A stretch of 64,000 nucleotides of DNA from Bacillus sp. FJAT-27225 (GCF_001685025.1 NZ_MAYU01000001.1:875971-939970); one strand, 5' to 3'; shown: positions 28,675-40,988, numbered from the stretch's first letter. Made by a program: numbers and translations. Notes: generated from the letters alone by a model not told the origin.

Positions 28675-28727
28675 GCAATACAAATAGGGTGCGAAATTGC
28701 AGTGATTTCTCACCCTATTTGTATTGC
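28675..28727. repeat. Long perfect hairpin downstream of yqeW
   Basis: A 17-bp perfect inverted repeat, GCAATACAAATAGGGTG (28675-28691) and its complement (28711-28727), with a loop that also pairs (AAAT/ATTT). There is no T-run after the stem, so it is not a standard terminator, although it lies only 60 bp after yqeW. Confidence 0.7.
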
Positions 28728-28769
28728 TGTATCAACATTGAATGTTGTTCCCCTGTGTTGAAAAACAAA

Positions 28770-28949
28770 CGGAAAAATTCCGCTTAAGCCGGTAAATACC
28801 CATATTTCCCAAAATATAAGCGGAGTTTTTCCGTTTATATAATCCAACTCGTTGGATCTTGTCTTATTTAGGGAAGTTAATCGGAATTTTTCCGCTTATA
28901 TCTATCTTTTAAACTTCTCTCTATACATTAGACGGAAATTCTCCGCCTA
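28770..28949. repeat. Four short palindromes, GCGGAA-type
   Basis: Four imperfect palindromes about 50-60 bp apart: CGGAAAAATTCCGCTTA (28770), ATAAGCGGAGTTTTTCCGTT (28817), CGGAATTTTTCCGCTTATAT (28882) and CGGAAATTCTCCGCC (28933). Each pairs CGGA with TCCG and is flanked by a TTAT or ATAA side. The spacers are unrelated to one another. Confidence 0.75.
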
Positions 28950-28952
28950 AAA

Positions 28953-28990
28953 AAAAAGCAAGGCGAATTCCTTTGGGAATCGCCTTGCTT
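28953..28990. terminator. Terminator of mtaB (bidirectional)
   Basis: GCAAGGCGAATTCC and GGAATCGCCTTGC pair around a TTTG loop with one mismatch. The A-run on the left becomes a T-run for the minus-strand transcript from mtaB. Confidence 0.85.
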
Positions 28991-29038
28991 TATCGTATAT
29001 GATTTAACCTTTTTAGCACTTCAAAAGACAAATTTTTG

Positions 29039-30394
29039 CTATACGATTGCTTCTTTCAATTCAATTGTGCCGTCTTCAATGACACGCACAAATTGCCCTT
29101 CGTTATATGGGTAGCCTGCTTTCGTAATTTTAACCTTAACGATATTGCCGATCATGTCTTCTGAGCCTGGGAATACAACTTTCAAGTAATTATCAGTATA
29201 GCCGACAAAAAGACCCGAACCATCTGTCTCCTTGAATTCCTCTTCAGGGATAACTTCAAGAACTTCATTTTCAAATTGAGATGCATACTCCTTGGCAAGC
29301 TGGTCAGACAGCGAAATCAGCCTATGGACACGCTCGTTCTTAATATCTTCGTCCACCTGATCCTCCATGCGTGCAGCAGGCGTGCCTGTCCGCTTGGAAT
29401 AAGGGAATACATGCAATTCGGAGAATTTATGTTCTTTAACAAAGTTGTATGTTTCCATGAACTCTTCTTCTGTCTCTCCCGGGAATCCAACAATGACATC
29501 GGAAGTAACTGCAAGCCCTGGAAGAGCTTCCTTCAGACGATCCAAGCGCTCCCCGAAAAATTCCATTGTATACTTGCGGCGCATCCGCTTCAGGACCGTA
29601 TCGGAACCTGATTGCAGCGGTATGTGGAGGTGGCGGACAACCAAGTTTGAGTCATTAATTACTTCAATGACTTCATCGGTAATCTGGCTTGCTTCAATGG
29701 AAGAAATGCGAAGGCGCTTAAGGCCCTTCACCTCCGCCTCCAAGTCGCGAAGAAGTGCTGCAAGATTATAGTCCTTCAAATCTTCCCCGTAGCCGCCAGT
29801 ATGAATACCTGTTAAGACTATTTCCTTGTATCCAGCATCAACAAGCTGCTGTGCCTGGCGGATAACTTCCTTCGGATCACGGGACCTCATCAGGCCACGT
29901 GCCCACGGAATAATACAGAATGTACAGAAGTTATTGCAGCCTTCCTGAATTTTCAAGGATGCGCGGGTTCTGTCGGTGAAAGCCGGAACATCCAGTTCTT
30001 CGTAAACCCGGTTCTTCATAATGTTTCGGACACCATTAATAGGCTGGCGTTCTTCCTTATATTGTGCGATATAGTCTAGCATCTTCACGCGGTCTTGTGT
30101 ACCGACAACAATGTCAACACCAGGGATCGCCATGATTTCAGCAGGGGAGGTTTGCGCATAGCAGCCTGTAACGCAAATGACCGCATCCGGATTCTTCCTG
30201 ATGGCTCGCCGAATAACCTGGCGGCTTTTTTTGTCGCCAGTATTCGTTACTGTACATGTATTTATAATATAAACGTCCGAAGTTAACTCAAATTCAACCC
30301 GTTCATAGCCTTCCTGTTTGAACAACTGCCAAATTGCTTCAGTTTCATAGTGGTTTACCTTACATCCAAGTGTATGGAACGCGACTGTAGGCAT
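29039..30394 (-). CDS. mtaB: tRNA t6A37 methylthiotransferase MtaB
   Basis: Radical-SAM enzyme converting t6A to ms2t6A at position 37 of ANN-decoding tRNAs. The N-terminal MTTase domain has its three cluster cysteines (TLGCKVNHYETE, INTCTVTN, VTGCYAQ). The radical-SAM motif CNNFCTFCIIPWARG is at about residues 154-168, and a C-terminal TRAM domain begins near 380. At 451 aa the length is normal. It starts 6 bp after rsmE, as yqeV does after yqeU in B. subtilis. Confidence 0.96.
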   Translation of the reverse strand: MPTVAFHTLGCKVNHYETEAIWQLFKQEGYERVEFELTSDVYIINTCTVTNTGDKKSRQVIRRAIRKNPDAVICVTGCYAQTSPAEIMAIPGVDIVVGTQDRVKMLDYIAQYKEERQPINGVRNIMKNRVYEELDVPAFTDRTRASLKIQEGCNNFCTFCIIPWARGLMRSRDPKEVIRQAQQLVDAGYKEIVLTGIHTGGYGEDLKDYNLAALLRDLEAEVKGLKRLRISSIEASQITDEVIEVINDSNLVVRHLHIPLQSGSDTVLKRMRRKYTMEFFGERLDRLKEALPGLAVTSDVIVGFPGETEEEFMETYNFVKEHKFSELHVFPYSKRTGTPAARMEDQVDEDIKNERVHRLISLSDQLAKEYASQFENEVLEVIPEEEFKETDGSGLFVGYTDNYLKVVFPGSEDMIGNIVKVKITKAGYPYNEGQFVRVIEDGTIELKEAIV

Positions 30395-30400
30395 TAAAAT

Positions 30401-31144
30401 TCACCTCATTAGTTCTAAATGGTAGGACACTGCAGCTAGTGCATATAATGGCGCAGTTTCAGTCCTTAAGATTCTCGGGCCAAGCCCGCAAAGCTTAAAA
30501 TCATGTTCCTTCAAAAGCTGGACCTCCGCTTCGGAAAGTCCCCCTTCCGGCCCAAAAACAAACAGTATGGAATGTCCGGTTTTCACTTCTTGAAGTGTTG
30601 ATGAAAGGACAGCGGTTTCCCCTGCCCGGCTTTCCTCTTCATAGGCACAAAGCCGAAAATCGTAGTTCTTGCTTACTTGTAAAAGCTCCTGGAAAGTAAA
30701 TGAGCTCTCAACCTTAGGCAGTATACCACGATGAGATTGCTCGGCTGCTTCCTTTGCTATCTTTTGCCACCGTTCGGCCTTCTTTCCCTGCTTTTTTTCA
30801 TCCAGCTTAACGACGGAGCGTGAGGCAGCGAATGGGATAAATTGATGAGCCCCCATTTCAGTGCCCTTTTGAATGACCCATTCCAGCTTGTCCCCTTTTG
30901 GCAGTCCGCTGGCAATGGTCACCTTAACAGGTAGTTCCGATGTTCTATCTTTCCATTCTACAACGTCCGCGATGACTGTTTCACCGGTAATTTCTGCAAT
31001 TTTGCAAACTGCACTCCTGCCATTAGTTGTACAGATAATAGAATCACCAGGCTCCATTCTCATGACTTTTACAATATGATGGCAGTCATCCCCTCCAAGG
31101 TAAAAGCGGCCATTATCGAATTTGTCCACAAAATATCGCTGCAC
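30401..31144 (-). CDS. rsmE: 16S rRNA (uracil-1498-N3)-methyltransferase RsmE
   Basis: SPOUT-class methyltransferase acting on 16S rRNA U1498. An N-terminal PUA-like domain (about 1-75) precedes the knotted SPOUT domain with FVFGPEGGLSEAEVQLL and LGPRILRTETAPLYAL. The GTG at 31144 is chosen: an AGAGGGG box lies 8 nt upstream and it yields the start MQRYFV, like B. subtilis YqeU. The GTG three codons earlier overlaps the ribosome site. Confidence 0.94.
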   Translation of the reverse strand: MQRYFVDKFDNGRFYLGGDDCHHIVKVMRMEPGDSIICTTNGRSAVCKIAEITGETVIADVVEWKDRTSELPVKVTIASGLPKGDKLEWVIQKGTEMGAHQFIPFAASRSVVKLDEKKQGKKAERWQKIAKEAAEQSHRGILPKVESSFTFQELLQVSKNYDFRLCAYEEESRAGETAVLSSTLQEVKTGHSILFVFGPEGGLSEAEVQLLKEHDFKLCGLGPRILRTETAPLYALAAVSYHLELMR

Positions 31145-31230
31145 GAGACGCACCCCTCTGTAAGCATTGTTTCTATTTTACTAAAAGATTCTTCTAAAGT
31201 CACTTCTGCCATGTAAATTTAAATTAAATG

Positions 31231-31261
31231 AAAAAGGCATCCGCTTATTAAAACGGACGCC
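31231..31261 (-). terminator. Terminator of prmA
   Basis: GGCATCCG and CGGACGCC pair, followed by TTTTT on the minus strand. It lies 12 bp beyond the prmA stop, before rsmE. Confidence 0.8.
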
Positions 31262-31272
31262 AACCTTCATAA

Positions 31273-32217
31273 TCAATCTTTTTTGGCGATAATTGCTACC
31301 CAGTCTTCCATTACAATCGTTTCAGAGATAGTAAAACCAGTATCAAGCAGAGCTGCCTTGACCAAGTCCTTTTTCTGTTGAATGATGCCCGAGGCAATGA
31401 AGGTTCCACCAGGTTTTAAAACGCGAACAACATCATCAGTAAAACGAAGAATAACTTCCGCAAGGATGTTGGCAACAATTACATCTGCAGAGGCGTCCTC
31501 TATACCATCCAGAAGGTTATTCCTTGCCACCGTTACCTTATCATGAACCTTATTGAGCTTGATATTCAGCCTGGCCGACCGGACAGCAACCTCATCAAGG
31601 TCATAGGCACGGACTGAACTTGAGCCAAGCAGTGCAGCTGCAACACTTAAAACCCCCGAGCCGGTACCGACATCAATGACCGTATCGCCTTCTTTAACAG
31701 TACGCTCAAGTGCCTGGATGCACATGACTGTGGTCGGGTGTGTCCCAGTACCAAAAGCCATCCCGGGATCAAGTTCAATAATCAATTCATCACTTGAAAC
31801 AGGTGTATACTCTTCCCATGTTGGAACAACCGTAAATCGCTCGGAAATCTTCACAGGATTGTAGTACTTCTTCCAGGCTGTAGCCCATTCTTCTTCATTC
31901 ACTTCTGAAATGGTGACCTGGTTCAGTCCAATGTCAATATCATAAATAATTAAATTGTTGATGGAGTCTTTAATAGCCTCAACAGTTTCTCCAAGGAAAC
32001 TGTTGACTGGCAAATATGCCTTTACGATGACACCTTCATCCGGATAATCCTTAGGGTTTAACTGATAGATTTCACCGAACTGGTCTTCACGTTCCTTAAT
32101 CAGTTCAAACGGGTCCTCAATTACTACACCGCTTGCCCCTGCTTCATGGAGGATATTTGAAATCGGCTCGACTGCCTCGTTTGCTGTATGGATGCTGATT
32201 TCAGACCACTTCATCAT
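31273..32217 (-). CDS. prmA: Ribosomal protein L11 methyltransferase PrmA
   Basis: SAM-dependent methyltransferase that trimethylates ribosomal protein L11. The N-terminal substrate-recognition domain ends near 110. The Rossmann domain has [30 protein letters not shown] (about 178-193) and [12 protein letters not shown]. At 314 aa the length is normal. Either of two adjacent ATGs (32217 or 32214) could start translation. It lies 13 bp after dnaJ and ends the heat-shock operon, as yqeT does in B. subtilis. Confidence 0.95.
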   Translation of the reverse strand: MMKWSEISIHTANEAVEPISNILHEAGASGVVIEDPFELIKEREDQFGEIYQLNPKDYPDEGVIVKAYLPVNSFLGETVEAIKDSINNLIIYDIDIGLNQVTISEVNEEEWATAWKKYYNPVKISERFTVVPTWEEYTPVSSDELIIELDPGMAFGTGTHPTTVMCIQALERTVKEGDTVIDVGTGSGVLSVAAALLGSSSVRAYDLDEVAVRSARLNIKLNKVHDKVTVARNNLLDGIEDASADVIVANILAEVILRFTDDVVRVLKPGGTFIASGIIQQKKDLVKAALLDTGFTISETIVMEDWVAIIAKKD

Positions 32218-32230
32218 GCATGCCCCGCTC

Positions 32231-33358
32231 TCAATCGCCTTTAAAGGCGCGTTTTACTTTTGAAAAAAAACTTTCCTCATGTTCACCCAAAGGTGCAGTG
32301 CCGCTAATTTCTCCAAATTCCCGGAGAAGCTGCTTCTGTTTATCGGTCAGCTTAGTCGGAGTGACGATGCGGACAATCACATGCTGGTCTCCTGTACCAT
32401 AGCCGCGGACATTAGGGATTCCCTTCCCTCTCAAGCGGAATTTAGTGCCTGTCTGTGTACCCGACGGTATTTTGAGCTTGACCTTTCCATGTATGGTAGG
32501 CACTTCAATCTCAGCTCCCAAAGTAGCCTGGACAAAGGTGAGTGGCATTTCGCAATATACATCATCGCCTTCACGTTCAAAGAACTCATGCGGACGTACA
32601 TGGAAAACGACGTACAAATCGCCTGGAGGTCCGCCATTGATGCCAGCTTCGCCCTGGCCGGCCATCCTTAACTGTTGGCCATCATCAATTCCGGCTGGAA
32701 TTTTGACATGTATTTTCCGGCGTTTTCTGACTTTTCCATCCCCGCCGCATGTTGTACATTTTTGTTTAATTTCTTTACCAGTACCGTTACAAACGTGGCA
32801 AGTTCTCCGATTTACAATTCTGCCGAACGGAGTATTCTGTTCAACATTAATTTGGCCGCTTCCGTGGCAATGCTTACAGGTTTCCGGGTGGGTACCAGGT
32901 TTTGCACCTGAGCCATGGCAAGTTGTACATGTTTCATCGCGGGGAATTTCAATATCGGTTTCCTTCCCGAATGCCGCTTCCTCGAAGGAAACTGTCATTG
33001 TGTACTGGAGATCCGCTCCCTGCCTAGGGGCATTTGGATCTCGCCTTCTGGCTGCGCCGCCGCCAAAGAATGTATTGAATATATCCTCAAATCCGCCGAA
33101 TCCCCCGCCAAAATCAGCGCCACCGCCAAATCCCTGGTTTGGATCGGTATGCCCGAACTGGTCATAGTGGGCTCGTTTCTGGTCGTCACTCAGCGTTTCA
33201 TAAGCTTCTTTTACTTCCTTAAACTTCTCGTCCGCATCCGGTTCCTGGTTTATGTCAGGATGAAGTTTTTTGGACAGTTTTCGGTAAGCTTTTTTAATTT
33301 CGTCCTTTGAAGCTCCTTTATCAATTCCAAGGACTTCATAGTAATCCCTCTTACTCAT
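32231..33358 (-). CDS. dnaJ: Chaperone protein DnaJ
   Basis: Hsp40 co-chaperone of DnaK. A J domain with the HPD motif ([11 protein letters not shown]) is followed by a Gly/Phe-rich linker ([17 protein letters not shown]). The zinc domain has four CxxCxGxG repeats ([32 protein letters not shown]), and the C-terminal substrate domains come last. At 375 aa the length is normal. It is downstream of dnaK across a weak terminator. Confidence 0.98.
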   Translation of the reverse strand: MSKRDYYEVLGIDKGASKDEIKKAYRKLSKKLHPDINQEPDADEKFKEVKEAYETLSDDQKRAHYDQFGHTDPNQGFGGGADFGGGFGGFEDIFNTFFGGGAARRRDPNAPRQGADLQYTMTVSFEEAAFGKETDIEIPRDETCTTCHGSGAKPGTHPETCKHCHGSGQINVEQNTPFGRIVNRRTCHVCNGTGKEIKQKCTTCGGDGKVRKRRKIHVKIPAGIDDGQQLRMAGQGEAGINGGPPGDLYVVFHVRPHEFFEREGDDVYCEMPLTFVQATLGAEIEVPTIHGKVKLKIPSGTQTGTKFRLRGKGIPNVRGYGTGDQHVIVRIVTPTKLTDKQKQLLREFGEISGTAPLGEHEESFFSKVKRAFKGD

Positions 33359-33516
33359 AAAACCACTCCCGAAATCTCACATAAAGATTATTGTACCATC
33401 CAGGCGGATGCTAAACAATAAAAGAATTCATTCTCCGTTTTTGTTTCTCAGTCTTTATATAATCTATTTTGCCATGAGTAAAGTGGAGAATTCTCTAGGC
33501 AGCCTTTTTCCAAAAG

Positions 33517-33550
33517 AAAAGTCAAAGCCTGTTGTTCTGACTTTGACTTT
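33517..33550 (-). terminator. Terminator between dnaK and dnaJ
   Basis: AAAGTCAAAG and CTTTGACTTT pair around a loop of about 13 nt, then TTCTTTT on the minus strand. The stem is AT-rich and probably only partly effective, which would allow dnaK to be expressed more than dnaJ and prmA. Confidence 0.65.
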
Positions 33551-33614
33551 CCTGTTGGCATTAGCTAGTTCATTTCATTTTACGTCGACTAGGGTAATTA
33601 GTTGGTAAATGCTC

Positions 33615-35483
<1,869 letters not shown>

Positions 35484-35491
35484 TCAGAACT

Positions 35492-36055
35492 CTACTGATT
35501 TACTTTTACCATGGACGGGCGGATGACCCTATGTTTAAGGACATACCCTTTCTGGAATTCTTCAACCACTGAATTTGGTTCCATGGAATTGTCTTCAACC
35601 TGCATGACTGCCTGGTGGAAGTTTGGATCAAAAGGCTTACCCTTCGCCTCAATTGGCTCAAGGCCCTCCTTTTTCAAGGCTTCCAATAGCCCACGGTAAA
35701 CCATATCCATTCCTTGTTTAAACGATTGTGCCTGCTCACCTTCTATTTCCACAGCGAGGGCCCGCTCGAAATTGTCCAATACTGGCAATAAGTCCGAAAT
35801 AAGGCTTTGCGCCCGATATTTTTCAGCAGCTTCAGCATCCAATCTAACCCGGCGGCGATAATTATCAAAATCCGCCTGAAGCCGCAAAGTACGGTTTTCA
35901 GCTTCTTCAAGCTTTTTCTCCAACTCTGGAACGATATTTGAAGAGTCTTCAGCCATAGGCTTTTGCTCATTTTCTACAAAGATTTCCTCAGCTTGCTGGT
36001 CAGCTGCATGTTGTTCTGGCTTTTGGGTTTCGTTGTTTTTCATTTCGTCTGTCAT
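35492..36055 (-). CDS. grpE: Nucleotide exchange factor GrpE
   Basis: Co-chaperone that releases ADP from DnaK. An acidic, Gln/Glu-rich N-terminus (about 1-45) leads into a long coiled coil ([19 protein letters not shown]). The beta-domain ends with [16 protein letters not shown]. The ATG at 36055 is preceded by the strong box GGGAGGTGA; the 35 codons before it in the same frame overlap the intergenic region and are not coding. It lies between hrcA and dnaK. 187 aa. Confidence 0.96.
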   Translation of the reverse strand: MTDEMKNNETQKPEQHAADQQAEEIFVENEQKPMAEDSSNIVPELEKKLEEAENRTLRLQADFDNYRRRVRLDAEAAEKYRAQSLISDLLPVLDNFERALAVEIEGEQAQSFKQGMDMVYRGLLEALKKEGLEPIEAKGKPFDPNFHQAVMQVEDNSMEPNSVVEEFQKGYVLKHRVIRPSMVKVNQ

Positions 36056-36162
36056 CTTGCTCACCTCCCTCAAAGGACATAATTTACTATAGAGAACGAT
36101 GCGTGTCATCTCTTGGGAAAAGGGCGGAAACGGGATTCCGCCCTTACTAACTATCTCCACTG

Positions 36163-37194
36163 CTACTTTGTTTGATACAACTTGGTTAAAACCGACGACA
36201 GGTCATGGCTCATGATTTTCAGCAGGCTGACGACTCTGGAATATTCCATACGGGTTGGACCGAGAATCGCAATACTACCGAGCTTTTCATCCCCCATTGC
36301 ATAAGTCGCAGTAATCAAACTGCAATTTTCCATTGCGCTGTTGTCATTTTCCCGGCCGATTTTAATCGTAATTCCAGCAGGAGTGTTTTTAATAAGGTCG
36401 TATACTGGCCTTTCCTGCTCAATCATCGTCATAAGATCGCGGATTTTTGAAATATCATTGAATTCCGGCTGGCTAAGGATGTTTGTTTTGCCTGCAAAGA
36501 AAAGCTTTTCGTTAATTGGCATATTGAACGTTTCTGTAATCATCTTAAGCATAAAGTCATAATTCTTGATATGCTGGCTTAGCAGGACTGCAACTTCCTT
36601 ATAAAGCTTATCCCGGAGGTCAACTAGCGGCACACCGGTCAGCCTTTCATTCAGTATATTAACCATCTTTTCAAGGTCACTTGCATCCATTGCGGCGGGA
36701 AGCTTTACCGTTTTGTTTTGGACATGGCCAGTATCGGTTACGATAATCGCAATGGCAGCTTCCTGGTTCAAAGGGACTATCTGAATTTTCTTCAGCCTGT
36801 TTTCCTCTGCCGCAGGACCAAGCATTATGGATGTGTAGCTAGTCATTTCAGACAAGATCATTGCCGAGCGTTGAATGATTTTCTCAAACTCAAAAATCCG
36901 TTCGGCAAAAACCGATTTAATTTTCGACACTTCCTGCTCATTAATCTTTTGCGGAGACAGGAGATGGTCCACGTAATAACGATATCCCTTATCGGAAGGA
37001 ACTCTTCCTGAAGAAGTATGGGTTTTTTCAATAAAACCAAGTTCTTCTAGATCCGCCATTTCGTTCCTGATCGTTGCCGAACTGAACGAAATTTGTTCCT
37101 TTTTAGACAAGCTTCGCGATCCAACAGGTTGCGCAGAACGGATGAATTCATCGACTATAACTTGAAGTATCAATAATTGGCGATCTGTCAGCAA
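36163..37194 (-). CDS. hrcA: Heat-inducible transcription repressor HrcA
   Basis: Repressor that binds CIRCE and controls the class I heat-shock genes. An N-terminal winged helix ([32 protein letters not shown], about 20-55) is followed by the GAF-like dimerisation domain. At 343 aa the length is normal. The start is a TTG at 37194, 6 nt after AGGGGTGA. It is the first gene of hrcA-grpE-dnaK-dnaJ-prmA and is autoregulated by the CIRCE operator directly in front of it. Confidence 0.97.
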   Translation of the reverse strand: MLTDRQLLILQVIVDEFIRSAQPVGSRSLSKKEQISFSSATIRNEMADLEELGFIEKTHTSSGRVPSDKGYRYYVDHLLSPQKINEQEVSKIKSVFAERIFEFEKIIQRSAMILSEMTSYTSIMLGPAAEENRLKKIQIVPLNQEAAIAIIVTDTGHVQNKTVKLPAAMDASDLEKMVNILNERLTGVPLVDLRDKLYKEVAVLLSQHIKNYDFMLKMITETFNMPINEKLFFAGKTNILSQPEFNDISKIRDLMTMIEQERPVYDLIKNTPAGITIKIGRENDNSAMENCSLITATYAMGDEKLGSIAILGPTRMEYSRVVSLLKIMSHDLSSVLTKLYQTK

Positions 37195-37209
37195 CGTTCA
37201 TCACCCCTG

Positions 37210-37236
37210 TTAGCACTCATCAATATCGAGTGCTAA
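37210..37236. promoter_or_regulatory. CIRCE operator
   Basis: A perfect TTAGCACTC-N9-GAGTGCTAA inverted repeat located between the promoter and hrcA. It is the HrcA binding site and can also form a hairpin in the mRNA leader. Confidence 0.97.
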
Positions 37237-37246
37237 TTCTACTACT

Positions 37247-37275
37247 AAAGTATCAAACCAACAAATCCATGTCAA
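37247..37275 (-). promoter_or_regulatory. Promoter of the hrcA heat-shock operon
   Basis: TTGACA (37270-37275, minus strand) and TACTTT (37247-37252) are spaced 17 bp apart, about 10 bp upstream of CIRCE. The -35 is perfect and the -10 weak. Confidence 0.65.
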
Positions 37276-37300
37276 TTAGTACGGTTCAAAAAACAGAAGG

Positions 37301-38458
37301 TTATCCTGCAAGAAATTCCTGAAAAACTTCATTGCCCAGCATTCTTCCTATTCTTGTTAACCTGACACTATCACCATCTGCTTCGAGAAGGCCTTTTTTC
37401 GACAGTTCCTCCAATTGGCCTGGAAAAATACTGTCGAGCGACACACCAAATTTCCGTTGAAAGTGACCTTTACTAACTCCTTCGACTTTTCTTAAACCGA
37501 GGAACATCTCCTCTTCCATTGCTTCCTGCCTAGTCACTTCATTTTCCTCAAACACCGGCAGGCTCCCATTCTCAATCGGAGACATATATTTAGTAAGCGG
37601 CCCGGCGTTCGACCTCCTCCAGCCGCCGAGGTAACTATGCGCCCCGGCTCCAAAGCCATAATACGGTTCATTGCTCCAATATGTGAGATTATGCGTGCTT
37701 TCATATCCAGGTTTTGCAAAGTTGCTTATTTCATATTGGTGTAAACCATGCTGTTCCATCTCTTCCATCAGCGTCTCAAACATTGCCGCCTCAATATCTT
37801 CACCTGGGAGCGGAAGTTTCCCCTTCCTCATCAGATTATAAAAGACTGTTTTTGGTTCTATTATGAGAGAATACCCCGAGAAATGGGGAAGCCCAAAAGA
37901 AAAGGCTTGTTTAAGCGTATCTTTAAAATCAGCTAAGGTCTGGCCGGGGAGGGCATAAATCAAGTCCAAAGAAATATTGTCGAATCCGGCTTTCCTGGCA
38001 TTGTCTATTGTATTGTAAACATCCTTCGCCCGATGGCTTCTGCCTATCCTTTCAAGAAGCGTGTCATCGAAAGTCTGGACCCCCAGGCTCAGGCGATTAA
38101 CCCCATGATTTTTAAGAACTTCAAGCTTATCAATGGAAAGGTCCCCAGGGTTGCCTTCAAATGTATATTCAGTTTGGTTGGATAGCGGCAAATGGCTCGA
38201 AATAATCCGGCACAGTCTTTCAAGCTGTCCTTCATTTAATGATGTCGGCGTTCCACCACCAACAAACACACTGTCCATTTCCTCTGGCGGATGAAGTTCA
38301 AGTGTTAACTCAACTTCGCGCTCAAGCATATCAAGATATTTATCAACCGGCTGCCCTTTTAAGAAAACCTTGTTAAAATCACAATAATGGCAAATGTGCT
38401 CACAAAACGGAATATGGATGTACGCGGCGCGGGGGCCGGCGTTTCGTAAGATTGTCAT
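37301..38458 (-). CDS. hemW: Radical-SAM haem chaperone HemW-like protein
   Basis: HemN/HemW-type radical-SAM protein; the HemW group transfers haem rather than oxidising coproporphyrinogen. The cluster motif is HIPFCEHICHYCDFNK (about residues 16-31). The SAM-binding segment FVGGGTPTSL follows, and the C-terminal HemN domain begins near 300. At 385 aa the length is normal. An AGGAAGTGA box precedes the ATG. It lies between lepA and hrcA, as in B. subtilis (yqeR). Confidence 0.93.
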   Translation of the reverse strand: MTILRNAGPRAAYIHIPFCEHICHYCDFNKVFLKGQPVDKYLDMLEREVELTLELHPPEEMDSVFVGGGTPTSLNEGQLERLCRIISSHLPLSNQTEYTFEGNPGDLSIDKLEVLKNHGVNRLSLGVQTFDDTLLERIGRSHRAKDVYNTIDNARKAGFDNISLDLIYALPGQTLADFKDTLKQAFSFGLPHFSGYSLIIEPKTVFYNLMRKGKLPLPGEDIEAAMFETLMEEMEQHGLHQYEISNFAKPGYESTHNLTYWSNEPYYGFGAGAHSYLGGWRRSNAGPLTKYMSPIENGSLPVFEENEVTRQEAMEEEMFLGLRKVEGVSKGHFQRKFGVSLDSIFPGQLEELSKKGLLEADGDSVRLTRIGRMLGNEVFQEFLAG

Positions 38459-38525
38459 CTACTTCACTTCCTAAAATCAAAAAGAGGCAGGACTTGCCTG
38501 TAAAGGCTCATCCAACCCCCTTGAA

Positions 38526-40361
38526 TTATTTTTTCGGACTGTCGTCATCCATCTTCAGTACAGCCATGAATGCTTCCTGCGGAACTTCGACGGAGCCGAC
38601 CTGCTTCATGCGTTTTTTCCCTTCTTTTTGCTTCTCAAGAAGCTTCCGTTTACGGGAAATGTCGCCACCATAACATTTTGCAAGGACGTTTTTCCGGATC
38701 GCCTTAATAGTTGAACGGGCCACTATTTTCGTTCCAACCGCAGCCTGGATTGGCACCTCGAATTGCTGCCTTGGAATTAACTCTTTAAGCTTTTCTACAA
38801 TCGCTTTTCCGCGGTCGTATGCAAAATCCCTATGAACAATAAAGCTAAGGGCGTCCACTTGCTCTGTATTAAGGAGAATATCCATTTTAACAAGCTTCGA
38901 AGGCTTGTAGCCAATCAATTCATAATCAAAAGATGCATATCCCCGGGTATTTGATTTCAACTGGTCGAAAAAGTCATAAACGATTTCGGCTAAAGGTATT
39001 TCATACACAATGCTGACACGGTTTTCCGACTGATACTGCATATCAATGAAAATCCCCCGCTTATGCTGGCATAGCTCCATAATTGCACCTACATAATCAT
39101 TAGGGGCCATCATGGTTGCTTTTACATACGGTTCCTCAACCCTGTCAATTTTTTGCGGGTCTGGCATAGCTGAAGGGTTGTCGACCTTAAGTTCAGTACC
39201 ATCTGTCATATGAACGTGATAAATAACACTTGGTGCAGTTGTAATAAGGTCAATCTTGAATTCGCGTTCAATCCGTTCCTGAATGATTTCCATATGAAGA
39301 AGCCCCAGGAAACCACAGCGGAACCCAAACCCAAGCGCCTGGGATGTTTCCGGTTCGAATTGAAGAGCTGCGTCATTCAGTTCAAGCTTTTCCAGCGCTT
39401 CCCGCAAATCATTGAATTTGGCAGAATCAATTGGATATAATCCGCAGTAAACCATTGGGTTCAACTTTCGGTATCCAGGAAGCGGTTCGGTTACACCGCC
39501 CTTTGCGTTGGTAATGGTGTCACCGACCCTCGTATCTCCTACATTTTTAATGGAGGCTGTCAGGAAACCTACGTCACCAACTGTAAGCTCATCACGAGGT
39601 GTTTCTTTTGGTGTAAAAACGCCTACTTCATTTACTTCAAATTCCTTGCCGGTCGCCATCATTTTGATTTTATCGCCTGGCTTGACTGTCCCTTCGACAA
39701 CCCGGATATAAGCAATGACTCCGCGGTATGGATCATAAAGGGAATCAAAAATCAACGCCTTCAGCGGGCCTTCCGGATCTCCCTGTGGTGCGGGTACCTG
39801 CTTGACAATCTGCTCAAGAATGTCTTCAATTCCAATACCTGCTTTGGCGGATGCAAGAACAGCTTCAGATGCATCGAGACCAATGACATCTTCAATTTCC
39901 TTACGCACCCTTTCCGGTTCCGCACTTGGAAGGTCGATTTTATTTATGACAGGCAAAATTTCAAGATCATTATCAAGTGCAAGATAAACATTTGCCAATG
40001 TCTGTGCTTCAATTCCCTGTGCGGCATCGACTACAAGAATCGCACCTTCACAAGCAGCCAGGCTTCGTGACACTTCATAAGTAAAGTCGACATGTCCGGG
40101 GGTATCAATCAGATGGAATGTATACTCTTCTCCGTCTTTAGCTTTGTATTTAAGCTGGACTGCGTTTAATTTAATTGTAATGCCGCGTTCGCGTTCAAGG
40201 TCCATTGAATCAAGAAGCTGTTGCTTCATTTCGCGCGAGGTCAACGAATTTGTCTTCTCAAGGATGCGGTCGGCTAGTGTTGATTTTCCATGGTCAATAT
40301 GGGCAATGATCGAAAAGTTCCTGATTTTCGACTGCCTGTTTAATCTCTGTTCTCTATTCAA
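38526..40361 (-). CDS. lepA: Elongation factor 4 (LepA)
   Basis: Ribosome-dependent GTPase (EF4). G1 is [13 protein letters not shown], the switch region [21 protein letters not shown]3 DTPGHVDF and G4 NKIDLP. EF-G-like domains III and V and the LepA-specific C-terminal domain (about 490-611) are complete. At 611 aa the length is normal. Its start is TTG (40361), with an AGGAGTGAA box about 6 nt upstream. It is followed by hemW. Confidence 0.96.
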   Translation of the reverse strand: MNREQRLNRQSKIRNFSIIAHIDHGKSTLADRILEKTNSLTSREMKQQLLDSMDLERERGITIKLNAVQLKYKAKDGEEYTFHLIDTPGHVDFTYEVSRSLAACEGAILVVDAAQGIEAQTLANVYLALDNDLEILPVINKIDLPSAEPERVRKEIEDVIGLDASEAVLASAKAGIGIEDILEQIVKQVPAPQGDPEGPLKALIFDSLYDPYRGVIAYIRVVEGTVKPGDKIKMMATGKEFEVNEVGVFTPKETPRDELTVGDVGFLTASIKNVGDTRVGDTITNAKGGVTEPLPGYRKLNPMVYCGLYPIDSAKFNDLREALEKLELNDAALQFEPETSQALGFGFRCGFLGLLHMEIIQERIEREFKIDLITTAPSVIYHVHMTDGTELKVDNPSAMPDPQKIDRVEEPYVKATMMAPNDYVGAIMELCQHKRGIFIDMQYQSENRVSIVYEIPLAEIVYDFFDQLKSNTRGYASFDYELIGYKPSKLVKMDILLNTEQVDALSFIVHRDFAYDRGKAIVEKLKELIPRQQFEVPIQAAVGTKIVARSTIKAIRKNVLAKCYGGDISRKRKLLEKQKEGKKRMKQVGSVEVPQEAFMAVLKMDDDSPKK

Positions 40362-40441
40362 TCGGGTTCACTCCTGTTTTACGCACATGTAGACTATTTT
40401 TCATTATAACAATTGAAAAATCAATAGTAAACCTTGGACAA

Positions 40442-40592
40442 CTAACAAAAGCGAAAGCGGCTTGATCATCGCCGTATAAACTGGACGGCTTCGACTGAGA
40501 TAAAGGAATCATGAAGATCTATAGCGATTCGATGATGACTTATCGTAGGGAGGAGACCTGAAGTTTGCGCACGCGTAGGCGCTGGAGCTAGA
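40442..40592. repeat. Family B element, divergent copy
   Basis: About 150 bp upstream of lepA. It starts AAAGCGAAAGCGGCTTGATC and ends GGCGCTGGAGCTAG, matching the ends of the element nested at 8608-8731 (minus strand). The middle differs (GACTTATCGTAGGGAGGAG), so it is a divergent member. No gene is present. Confidence 0.65.
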
Positions 40593-40596
40593 AATC

Positions 40597-40633
40597 AAAA
40601 AGGATTCCGGTTTTTCACCTGAATCCTTTTTCT
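40597..40633. terminator. Terminator of yqxA/spoIIP/gpr
   Basis: AAAAAGGATTC (40597-40607) pairs with GAATCCTTTTT (40621-40631), A-run left and T-run right, about 17 bp after the yqxA stop. Confidence 0.85.
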
Positions 40634-40649
40634 TAATATGAAGTATTCA

Positions 40650-40976
40650 TTAACCCGAGAACGAATTCACAATAACCTTGGCAATACTTGATAGGGCACT
40701 CGCCAATCCTTTGCCCAATGCTGAGAAAAAGTTGACAGCCTTTGTTGTCTCTAACTGTTCCTTCTTTTCCTCGAGTGAGCCATGAGTGACTTCCCCTCCC
40801 ATTATCGTAACTTGTGTTACACCATCTTCTTCCTGTATGGTCACCGGCTGTTTGAAATCGGGGTCTTCATACCCTTTCATACGGCTAATTCCATTATTGG
40901 CCGCCTGCATCCCAGCAAGGGCAACACTAAACATGAACATCGCAAGAAGCAGACTCTTTACCATAAATAGTTTCAA
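40650..40976 (-). CDS. yqxA: DUF3679 family protein YqxA
   Basis: A 108-aa protein with an N-terminal hydrophobic segment (about 5-25, MVKSLLLAMFMFSVALAGMQ) and a polar C-terminal part. It matches DUF3679/YqxA by position between spoIIP and lepA. The start is TTG at 40976 because AAGGAGGG lies 6 nt before it; an ATG four codons later is possible. Function unknown. The location suggests sporulation-stage expression with gpr and spoIIP. Confidence 0.8.
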   Translation of the reverse strand: MKLFMVKSLLLAMFMFSVALAGMQAANNGISRMKGYEDPDFKQPVTIQEEDGVTQVTIMGGEVTHGSLEEKKEQLETTKAVNFFSALGKGLASALSSIAKVIVNSFSG

Positions 40977-40988
40977 GCCGTTCCCTCC

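Noticed and set aside
37201-37236. CIRCE inverted repeat as a terminator
   Set aside because: It is the perfect HrcA operator consensus, located between promoter and hrcA, with no T-run.
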